From Symsagittifera roscoffensis (lineage: Eukaryota > Xenacoelomorpha > Acoela > Convolutidae): a stretch of 64,000 nt of DNA. This document shows, piece by piece, positions 28,201 through 40,200 of the stretch; position 1 is the stretch's first letter; the number at the start of each line of letters is the position of its first letter. The position numbers and the translations under genes were made by a program. A model generated the notes under the pieces. That model searched no databases. It was not told the DNA's origin and worked only from the letters and a program-made list of their open reading frames with translations. The stretch is taken from NCBI RefSeq assembly GCF_963678635.1, contig NC_087063.1:906287-970286 (forward strand). The letters run 5' to 3'.

Positions 28201-31200
28201 TTTAGATTCTATCGTCACATCGAAAACAAAAAACAACGCAATTTGAAAAAAAAGCGTATTAGTTTTTTTTAACAAAATGGTCGGAAAAATCTGTGTAACT
28301 GGCACAGCAACCGGCTATCTATTCAAACTTTTTTTCATTATTCGAAATAAATTGTATTTTTGGTAGCGCGTGACTGAAATAATTGTGAAACTGCAATTAT
28401 GAGAATGATATAAGCTGAAATAATGAACATGTACTGATATCAATTTGATGAGGTCAGCCTCTAGTCTTATTAAGTCTGATCAAATTCGGTAAAATTTCAT
28501 CATATTAGTCTGCATAACGAAAAGGTTCAGACCAGTTCTTCTCGACAGAAAGAGGATTTTTCGAATGCTCTTTTTAGAATGAGAAACTTTATTTTGATAT
28601 CACATTTGACAATCTACGAGTTTTCCTGGTGGTAGTAAAATTAGCTGCAAAAATGACCCGAATTCAAATTGGTCGGAACAAAAAATACAAAATTGAACGA
28701 AACTGGGTTGAAATGAGATAAAAATGGAAGAAAAACATAGGGATGAAAAAAGAGTTAATGAACGTAAGTAAACAGAAAAAAAATACTTATTTTTGAAAAA
28801 GCCTCAATTATCGATTTCCAAAAAAAAGATGGCAATAAAACTCTTTGAATTTATTGAACAGTTTATGAGTAAAACTTTTTCATAAAATTAACTCAATTCG
28901 ACAAAACTGGATCAATAGGTAAACTTTCTATTTCACATGGAATTTTTTTTTAATTTTAGGACTTCTACGAAGCAAAGTCAACCCGACCTAAATAAAAGTC
29001 TGAACTACTTTATAAAAATTTGCAAAATTCATTTTTTGCTATCTAATTTGCGAGATTCGGAGAAGATAAAAAACAATCATAATTATGGACTTTTCTCGGC
29101 TAATTTGTTTTTTCAAGAAATGTTGAAAACTATCGATGCCAATATATACACTGAGGCGTGGTTGCTCTTCGCAAATACAAGCTAACAAATGTTATAAAGG
29201 AGCGTTAAAAATTTGGAAAAACACAAAAGTAAGTTATAAAAGTTTCGTATCAGAAAGAATTTACCAAATAATGAATTCGAACTGCGGACCCGCAGGATTA
29301 TGAAGAAGTAGTTTTTTCGAAGAGCTAACTGTCCAGATTTCTTCGAGGGTTGACACGTCATCTATCAGTAAATATAAGGCGCTCGACTGAAGCGGATAAA
29401 AAATATGCTTCTAAATCGAATATAAATGGTATTGCATAGAGCAAACTCTGGTATCAGACAGCTAAGTATTTACTATTGGATTTTCAGGAAAAAAAAACAT
29501 TATTTAATTTTGTAGAAATATTGATAGAACAAGTAAAAAAAATCTACTACTAGATCTATTCTTAGATAAAAGCTAATACTGGAGCGCAATTTTGCTTCCT
29601 AAAAATCTGACTGAAATTGGATGTTCGTCGATTCTACGGACCTTTGGAAATGTGTCGGTGAACTAAAAGCACACGAACAAACGAATTTCTGTCGATTTCG
29701 CCCAAAAAATGGTTTATTCAGAAGCTTTAAAATTTAATTTTACGGATTGACACAAAAGAAAACTATTGAACTAAAAGAATTACAGAAATTGAACAAAGAA
29801 ACAATAAATTCCAAAAGTCCCAACTTCGAGGTAAACTGAAGAAAATGTTTTTTTTTGTTATCGATTGTACCCCATCATGTGTACAAAGCAAAAGTCATCC
29901 ACAGAGACAAGATAATTTTTTTGCGATTAGCTCCAGTATAACCTAAAAAGCAGTTCAGCACAAAAACACTAACTACACACAAATCAGATATTTCTGTACT
30001 TAAAAAATTGGCAAGTTGAAACAGAGCAACGAGACAGTTAGAAAAGAGTTGGAAAATGATAGCCTTTAAATTTTTGAATTTTCGGAACAATTTCTGATTG
30101 ACACTTTTGTGATCAAATTAACCCAATTTGAGAAATCTGGATCAGTTGATGAATTGTTTATTCCGTTGGGCTGTCTTTCCATTAAAATCCACTTTCGACA
30201 CTAGAAATCGAAAAGAAATTAGTTTATCTATTGAAATAAATCAAAGTGAAAACGGATAGACGAAGAAAGAAATAGTGAAAAATTGCAAGTTTCACCGTAA
30301 TATATACCATAAGCTACATATGCTACTTAAGCAGCTACATATGCTAATAAATTGCCAGTGCGATTCAGCAAAAGTGACATCAAAAAGAAATAGACTCAAT
30401 TTTGCAAATTTGGATTATAACAATGTAAAGCCATACACTATATTTGCATGTAAAAACCGCAAAGCATTAAGCCAAATAATGTACAAATCAAATTTTCATT
30501 GTTGTTACGTTTTTTGAAACAAATCACTTCCTTCGGTTCGTTTGATGAATTAAAAATGCATCAACTGCGTTAACTTATTACAATTCGAATGTCAAAGCCA
30601 ATGCTATGAAACAGCCGTAAATGTGCTCCAAAACCAAAAGTGGCACCAATATTTGCGATTTAGATTAGAAAAAAAGAAGGTTAGGTTCGTACTAATACAC
30701 TCACTTCGCAAAAATAATTATGCACTTCAAAAAATTGCGAGATATGTTGAGTTGGCAAATTTCTGAAACAGAGCAAAACAGAGTTATTATGATTGTTATG
30801 TTGTTTGAAACAAATTTCTTTTTTCGGTTCATTTGATGAATTTAAAATGCATCAACTGTGTTCAGGTATTATGATTCGAATGTCAAAGCATTCGAACGTG
30901 TTCGATTTTTTATTTATATTATGATTTTGCAAAAAAAAATTTTCAGTTCATTTGATAGATTAACAGAGACGGAGCAAACACAAGCGAAGTATTATATTCT
31001 CACATCTGCTCTACGACCGCTTGTAATTTTATTAACACAAGCGCCCAACAAAATAGCTACAGTTTCTATCAAATCGCCAATGTTATACAGCACTAGCCAC
31101 CAATAAAGCAGCTACAGTTTCCATCAAATTGCCAATGTTATGCAGCACTAGCAACCAATAAACCAGCAACACTTTTAATCAAATTGTCAAAGTTAATTCA

Positions 31201-34200
31201 ACAAAAAAATATTTAAATGTTCGGATTGGAAAATCCGACCTGTTGATTAGAAGTATCGCGTCCTTGCATCTGAGCTACGGTCGCTTTGAAGTAAACTAGT
31301 GGCCCAGCTAATGCTGGATTTAACTGTTTTAATAATTTTAATCATATAATTTACTGTTAAGGAAATGCATAAGTAACATTAAAAGTCAGAGTTAGTAAAA
31401 TTACTAAAACCAGAGGTGAATCAGAACACAAAAAGCAATTAGTAATGTAAAAAAAACTTTTAGAAAACACGAATTCTACAATATGACAATTATCCCGACA
31501 AATCTTAATCAGTCAAATAATGAGCCGACAACTTTTTTGTGAAACGGGTTATTTTTGGTTTGAAAAAAAAACAGGTCCTGTCAGATTCGAACCCAATACG
31601 GTCCCAGGCGTACTCGATATCTCCAGAACAAGTGTGCCGGAAACATAAAGAAATTAGGTTTAATTAAAAACTGATCCTATAAAAACCATTTGTAATTTTG
31701 ACCATTCTGTGCCTTAAGTTATTTACGGGAAAAAGTCTAGTACACGATTGCAATACCCCTGCTATTGCAAGGGTTAAAAAATTTAAAATCGATCAAAAAC
31801 CTGATTTTTCCTAAATCCTTAAAACTTTCTCTATTCAAGCATGAAAATACCCGCTGCTTTTCACACCCTGATTTTAAGATTGAAGATTTCCGCACCCTGA
31901 TTTTCTAGACTGGACCCATAATATCAGATTTAGCAAGTAGTTTTCTAGAGTACTGACAAAATTTTAAAAAAAGTAAAATTAGCTTTTTTAATATAAAAAC
32001 AAGGTAAAAAGATCAGGCAGGGAAAACACGATGTTAGTATTAATGAACAATCAACCTCAGAAATAGCAAGTTAGTTTTTCAAAAAAAAGGAATAAATTTC
32101 CAAAAAAACTGGCAAAATTTTAAAAATTAGTTATTTTCTAAGGTTGTAGTTTTTCAAAACACACATAATAGCCATTTACATAGGTAAAATTTGCACACCT
32201 GATTCTTTTTCTGTCGGTTTAATCCTCAATCTCCGATTTGTCATGGTAGTTTCTGAAAAAAGTTTCAAAAATAAACCAAAAATTTATTGAAACCTTCATC
32301 TCAGTTTTGTGCATTTAATAAATGAGAAAGAGAAAAAATTCGAAACAAATAGGCCAAAAATCCCCCTAATGAAACTTTCGAAGGCCGTAGAAAATGAGGT
32401 AAAATGAAAAGAGACTAGCGATTTACGCAGCCAAATAGAAGAGCAGCTGGTTTTTCTATTTGTGCCATTTTTTTAAAATCGGTACCGAAGCTTCTATAAA
32501 AACTAACGTGTTACGCACCTCCGGTGCTTCGAATTTTTACAACTCATGAAAAACCGCATATATTGGAAACCAAATCTGCAGTCTTTTAGTGTACTCTGGC
32601 AACACCCAATTACAGGGTTTGTAATTTCACAATCTATGAACTTTTTCTGAGTTCCAACTTTCCGTCAAATCTCGAAAACGTCAAATCTCGAAAACTGTAA
32701 ATATTTGAGTAGTCATATTTGGAGGCCAGATTTAAAACTCCTGAGTACCCTGACAGCACCCATTTACAGTGTAAGGAATTTTAAATTTAAAAAAAAAATT
32801 AACAAAGTCACAAAAAACGTAATATCTCAAAAACTACAAAGATTTGAGAAGTCATATTTAAAGGAAAGATTTGTAACCTCTGAGAATACCAGATCAGCAC
32901 CCTACTACAGGGTGAAAAATTTCAAATTTTGAAAAAATATTTTTTTTGATTATTTTTTTGAAAAAATCACAAAAAACGTCTTATCTCAAAAACTACAAGG
33001 ATTTGAGCAGTCATATTTGGAGGCAAGATTTGTAACCCTTAGTTTACCCTGACAGCACCCAAGTACAGTGTATGAAACTTTAATTTAGAAAAAATAATAA
33101 TTTTTTTGAAAAAATCACAAAAAACATCATATCTCGAAAACTATAAGGATTTGTGGCGTCATATTATGAGGCAAGATTCGCAATCCTTGAGAGTACTCTG
33201 ACAGCACCCAACTACAGGGTTACAGGAAGCTTGGTAGAATATTTTGTAATTTGATTTTTTGAAAATCACCAAAATCGTCGTATCTCTTACACTAAAAGGA
33301 TGTCAACATTCTTAATTGGAGGCCAAATTCGCAACTTTTTGGGGAATCCTGACAGCATCTCACTATTGGGTTGCTTAATTTAAAATCCACTTTCAACACT
33401 AGAAATCGAAAAGAAATTAGTTTATCTATTGAAATAAATCAAAGTTAAAACGGATAGACGAAGAAAGAAATAGTGAAAAATTGCAAGTTTCACCGTAATA
33501 TATACCATAAGCTACATATGCTACTTAAGCAGCTACATATGCTAATAAATTGCCAGTGCGATTCAGCAAAAGTGACATCAAAAAGAAATAGAATCAAATT
33601 TGCAAATTTGGATTATAACAATGTAAAGCCATACACTATATTTGCATGTAAAAACCGCAAAGCATTAAGCCAAATAATGTACAACTCAAATTTTCATTAT
33701 TGTTACGTTTTTTGAAACAAATAACTTCCTTCGGTTCGTTTGATGAATTAAAAATGCATCAACTGCGTTAATTTAATACAATTCGAATGTCAAAGCCAAT
33801 GCTATGAAACAGCCGTAAATGTGCTCCAAAAACAAAAGTGGCACCAATATTTGCGATTTAGATTAGAAAAAAGAAGGTTAGGTTCGTACTTATACACTCA
33901 CTTCGCAAAAATAATTATGCACTTCAAAAAATTGCGAGATATGTTGAGTTGGCAAATTTCTGAAACAGAGCAAAAAAGAGTTATTATGATTGTTATGTTG
34001 TTTGAAACAAATTTCTTTTTTCGGTTCATTTGACGAATTTAAAATGCATCAACTGTGTTCAGGTATTATGATTCGAATGTCAAAGCATTCGAATGTGTTC
34101 GATTTTTTATTTATATTATGATTTTGCAAAAAAAAATTTTCAGTTCATTTGATAAATTAACAGAGACGGAGCAAACACAAGCGAAGAGCAGTCCACAGGC

Positions 34201-37200
34201 AAAACAAAAAAAATTACTAGAAAAATTACTAAAAATTACTAAAAAAACACCATGAATAAAATTGTTGAGAGTAGGAGTATTATAATCTCACATCTGCTCT
34301 ACGACCTCTTGTAACTTTACAAACACTAACGACCAACAAAACAGCTACAGTTTCTATCAAATTGCCAATGTTATACAGCACTAGCCACCAATAAAGCAGC
34401 TACAGTTTCCATCAAATTGCCAATGTTATGCAGCACTAGCAACCAATAAACCAGCAACACTTTTTATCAAATTGTCAAAGTTAATTCAACCAAAAAATAT
34501 TTAAATGTTCGGATTGGAAAATCCGACCAGTTGATTAGAAGTATCACGTCCTTGCATCTGAGCTACGGTCGCTTTGAAGTAAACTAGTGGCCCAGCTAAT
34601 GCTGGATTTAACTGTTTTAATAATTTTAATCATATAATTTACTGTTAAGGAAATGCATAAGTAACATTAAAAGTCAGAGTTAGTAAAATTACAAAAACCA
34701 GAGGTGAATCAGAACACAAAAAGCAATTAGTAATGTAAAAAAAACTTTTAGTAAACACGAATTCTACAATATGACAATTATCCCGACAAATCTTAATCAG
34801 TCAAATAATGAGCCGACAACTTTTTTGTGAAACGGGTTATTTTTGGTTTGAAAAAAAAACAGGTCCTGTCAGATTCGAACCCAATACGGTCCCAGGCGTA
34901 CTCGATATCTCCAGAACAAGTGTGCCGGAAACATAAAGAAATTAGTTTTAATTAAAAACTGATCCTATAAAAACCATTTGTAATTTTGACCATTGTGCCT
35001 TAAGTTATTTACGGGAAAAAGTCTAGTACACGATTGCAATACCCCTGCTATAGCAAGGGTTAAAAAATTTAAACTCGATCAAAAACCTGATTTTTCCTAA
35101 ATCCTTAAAACTTTCTCTATTCAAGCATGAAAATACCCGCTGCTTTTCACACCCTAATTTTAAGATTGAAGATTTCCGCACCCTGATTTTCTAGACTGGA
35201 CCCATAATATCAGATTTAGCAAGAAGTTTTCTAGAGTACTGACAAAATTTTAAAAAAAGTAAAGGCACCAATATTTGAGACTTAAGGTTAGAAAAGAGAA
35301 TAGTCGTACTATTATAATAACGCTCGCTAAGATTGGCCAGTGTAAGTATGTATTAAAGCATATCTTAAAAAAATCAAAAACAAAATCACCAAGACCTTTA
35401 TAAGAGTCTTCACTACGTTCATCGACTAGACTAGTTCATGATAAAAAAGGATAAATTAAGATTCTCGATAGCTGTCATCAAACTGGTTAAAACTAATTCC
35501 TTGAGATAAAAATGAAGAATTTATGACGACAAAATCTCGAGTAGCCAACAAGAACATTTGGAGAATAAAAAGTGTAGAAACTTATTGTGGCAGTAGAGTA
35601 GAATGTTCCAACAGGTTACTTTCAATGTGCGCGATGTGCGACGAGGACTTAAAACACGTTAGACTTGCCCTTAATTGACTACATGAAGTTATCATGGTGA
35701 AAAAATCTTCAAAAATTTTTTAAAAGGACAATTGCGTCCGTCCAATAATAAACAACGAGCGAAGATGGCAACGACAGTATACATCCCAATAATCATCTGA
35801 GATCTCACCTCAACATTTTTATTTGACGTTTGTATCTCAATCATATTGATCTCACAATTCATTATGCTATAATATAGGCGGCACCTTTTCGATAATAGCA
35901 ATAAATAGGTTCAAATTAAATTTTTCATTAAGAAAGAATATGTTGCAAAGAAAGATTGTAGGTTTAGACAGAAATATTAATAGATGGGGACGCTTTTAAC
36001 ACGTCAAGACTCACTTGAAACACAGCTTTTGACGATGCATTGAGTGGCTTCTAAAAATAAAAGTCTCAACACATTCTAATAACTTGGGTGAAATTATTCT
36101 GCAAGTTCTGCATGACTCAACAATGTCTTACGATTCCCGCATTGACTAGGAGAAGGGCTAGATCCTGAGGCGCATTGTAGATTCGAATCGTATGCACTTT
36201 GGAGTCGTCGTATCGCTTCTGATTCTCACGTGGCAACTCTAACCAGTATCTGAATTCAAAAAACAAACAGTGTTCTTCAAATGATGTTTTTTATTAACAT
36301 TAAGGTCTCATTCATAAAACACAGCCAACAGACAGTAGGAAAAGAGTAAAAAAACTCAAGGAAACAGAAGAAAAAAACATTGTTTTTTGAGAAAACTTTC
36401 GAATGAACAAATATAAGGTTCTATTTAAAGCTCTTTGAATTTCAAAAACAATTGAAGATTGCCACTTTTGATAAAATTTACCCAATTTGAGAAAAATGAA
36501 CCAAAAGATCATTTTTTAAATTCCCCTAACCAATCCTAAGTCAAACTGCAAAAAAAAGTAAATCTGAGATTAAACACATTCAAAGACTTTTCCTGAAACA
36601 ATCGTCACGGCATATTTAATCGCTAAGTGAACAAGTGAAGCGACCGTGACCAAGTGGTACATGGCTCCTAACACGATGGTCGTGGGTTCGAATTTGATTT
36701 CAGTCCCAGGCAAAGGCTTTCTGATGTCATCAATTTTCAAAAAAAAGTTTCACCAATGTTCAGAAAAATCAGATGCAGTTTTAGTCTAATTTCGAGCCAG
36801 TAGGTTTTGTATAGGCTTATAATAGTCTTATTTTTACACCTCAAGTTAAGCCGTGAAATAGTTTTACTCCGGTTTCTCTAAGCGCCTTTAAAAATTTTTT
36901 TTTTAAATTAATTAAATTTTCAGCAAAAGTTTCGATTTTTTTATTTCTATTGTTTTTTGAGGAAAACGGTGGTTATACCTTTTTTTACTATTTCTATCGA
37001 ATATGCCTCAGTTGTAGGCTTTCATTTAGATTATTTCATTACACCACGAATGAAAAACAACTCAATTTCTAAAAGATTTTTTAAATTTCGATCGGAAATT
37101 TTCGTGCTACTAGCACAGCAACCGGCCATCTTTGTTTAATTTTGTCTTTAGTAGTGAATTGTCGAATGCAGGTTCAAAAACTGCCATAATGGCTTTAAAA

Positions 37201-40200
37201 TTATCTGCGCTCGAATTACAGTTACAGAAAGGTGACTTCGCATTATTGTGTTACGCTCTAGCCACAGCACCTCGGTTGAAATAGTCAAATTTGATTGAAA
37301 GAAGTTGTAAATGCAGTTTTCATTTTCTTATTTTTTTTGTCGTGCGCTTTTTCCACCATCGATACCACTCAATAACCCCTATAGGTTCGTCAGATGTCCA
37401 CTAGGAGTTCCAAATTACGGCAATTATAATGATTTTGATACCTCAACTTAAGCAACTAACTTTTCACAATGAGAAGCTCATTTTTCTTCTTCTGGTCAGA
37501 GAAACCAGTTCTTTCTTTTTACAACTTAAGAAAAAAATTTTCAACAGAACAAAGAAGACTATTTAAAAGAAAGACTTAGATATTTTTGAAAAAAGTTATT
37601 TTGAAAAAAATCACTTACAGAAAAGATTCTTCGTGACCTTTGGAGCGTAAGGCGTCCTTGTCTTTCTTCAGCACAACATCAATTTTGATTTCAAAAGCCC
37701 CAAAACCTCTTTCCTTCAGGGAGAATATGGGTCCCTTACATGCTGGAAACAACAACAAACGAGTTAATTCGTTAATTCAACAAAAAGACTAATATTACAT
37801 TGAAAAACAAAAGCAGCATTTAAGTTTCTATGTTTCTTAGAATTTTACTCAAAACAAGAAAGCTTTGTATTTTACAATTAGTTTCGAAAAAAAATCACAT
37901 ATCAATTACAACCGAAGTAACGAGAGCGCACAAATTGGTAGACCTAAAACATAATTGCTCCTTCTTTAGACCAGCAAAAACCGAGTTTCTTACGTTCCTC
38001 GTCGAACAGTAAAAATATGCCCACTGAATGTTCAAAACGTAGAAAAAAGTATCCATATTAAACCACCAGCGTGAAAAATGCATTCATTAACATTTACCGA
38101 GCGCCATCTAAGCCAACAAAACTTAGGTAAACTCCAAAACAGACGAAAACAAAATTGTTGTCATAACCAAATTGAGCTATAAAATTCGGAATTTTTAAAA
38201 TCTTTTCATTACAAGATTCCATCAAAAACACTTGCAACTGCAATGAAAATTGCTACATAGCAAAAAATTCTGGAATGTGACAACTAGTTCGATAAAAACA
38301 AAGACAGACACGATATGCTGACATGTAATTGACACTGGGAGAACGGGACCAAAACATTCAAACATGTCAACGCTAGATCATCGGAAGTGTAGAGATAAAT
38401 TCACGAGCATAAATCAGGTTTTCACCAGCTTGTAAAAAAAAGGGTGAGAACGAAATGAAACAAGATAACGCACGCTAATCGTAAGCGTAAAAAGAAATTC
38501 ATGAATACACATCAAATTCTCATCAGCGATTGAAATTTAAAAAAAAAAAGCAGGAAGAATGAAAGAAAACAATCAAAAATGATAACGCTTGCTAATTGCA
38601 AGCGTAGAGAAAGATTCACCACGAGAACAGAGCAAATTATCACCAGCGATTCTCGAATAAAAACACATGGAGATCGAAACAAAACATTCAAACACTATAA
38701 CGCTAGCTAATCGCAAGCGTAAATACCGATTCAAGAATACACAAAAAAATGCTCACCAGCCATTCTCGAACTTCCAAAAAGAACAGGTAAAACAAAACAA
38801 ACATTCAAACATGATAACGCTTTTAAATCGCAAGCGTTATGACAGATTCATCAATACATAACAAATACGCAGAAGCGATTCTCGAAAATGAAAAAGCAGG
38901 GAGAACAAAGCAAAACAACCAAACACGATAAAACTAAATAATCACAAGCGTAGAGATGAATTCACAAATATTGAGCAGATTATCACCAAAGATTCTCAAA
39001 ACAGAAAAACAGGGACGAGAAAAAAAATAAAAACGATGACGCTAGCTAATCGCAACTGAAGACAGATTCACGAAAACAGAACAGATTCTCACCAGCGATT
39101 TGATCACGTTAGCTAATTGCAAGCGTGAAGACATATTCACTATTACACAACAGATTGTGACCGGCGATTCGCGCATTCAAAAACAGGAAGAGCAAAACTA
39201 AACATTCAAACATGAAAACGCTAGCTATAAGCAAGCGCTAAGACAGATGCACGAATACATAGCAAATTCTTACCAGCGATTCTCGAATAAAAAACAAAGA
39301 AAACAAAGCGAACATTCAAACATGATAACGCTAGCTAATGGCATGTGTAAAGACAGATTCAAGAGTACAGAACAGATTCTGACCAGCAGTTCTTGAATTA
39401 AAAAAAAACAGGAAGAATGAAACAAAACATTCAAAAATAACAATGCTAGCTAATCGCAAGCATAAAGACATATTAACGAAAACAGAAAAAATTTCCAGCA
39501 GCGATTTACCAATTTAAAAACATCACGGAGAACGAAACAATATTCAAACATGATAACGCTAGCTATTCGCACGCGTAAAGGCAGATTCACGAAAATAGGA
39601 AAAACTAATCAGTGATTCAAAAAAAATCAGGAGAATGAAACAAAACATTCTAACAAAATAACACTAGCTAATCGCTAGCGTGACGACAGATTCATCAATA
39701 CAACAAATTCTCAGGAGCAACTCTCGAAATTTTAAAAGTAGGGAGAACGAAAAAAAAAACATTCAAAAATGATAACGCTAGCTAATCGCAAGCGTAAAGA
39801 CAGATTCACGAATACAGAACAGATTCTCAACAGCGATTCTCGAATAAAGAAACAAAAAAAACAAAGCGAACATTCAAACATGATAACGCTAGCTAATGGC
39901 ATGTGTAAAGACAGATTCAAGAATACAGAACAGATTCTGACCAGCAATTCTTGAATTAAAAAAAAAAAAACAGGAAGAATGAAACAAAACATACAGAACA
40001 GATTCTCAACAGCGATTCTCGAATAAAAAAAAAGAGAACGAAACAAAACATTCAAACAATCAGGCAACATAGTAACAATACATTTCACGAAACAAAATCT
40101 CTTGCCCATGAGAAGAATTATAGTCAAAGTTTAGACTGTTTATAAACAATGGTTATTTTGATGTTTAACATTGTGACTGATGAACTCTTGCAATTTTTTG

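Larger units (their letters stand above)
26850..30180. other. AF9 intron 4, segment downstream of profilin B
   Basis: No exon seen. Contains R1 copies at about 27540-27960, 28745-28945 and 30015-30190, a GCGTGG variant of the hairpin near 29153, and a fragment with a TTCGAA tRNA-like box near 29275. Confidence 0.45.

Noticed and set aside
36638-36715. Possible functional tRNA gene
   Set aside because: A and B boxes are present, but the acceptor stem does not pair and the 3' end lacks a terminator T-run at the right place.
38340-40075. CRISPR-like array
   Set aside because: Units are tandem and contiguous with diverged whole-unit similarity, not short exact repeats with unique spacers; the sequence is eukaryotic.
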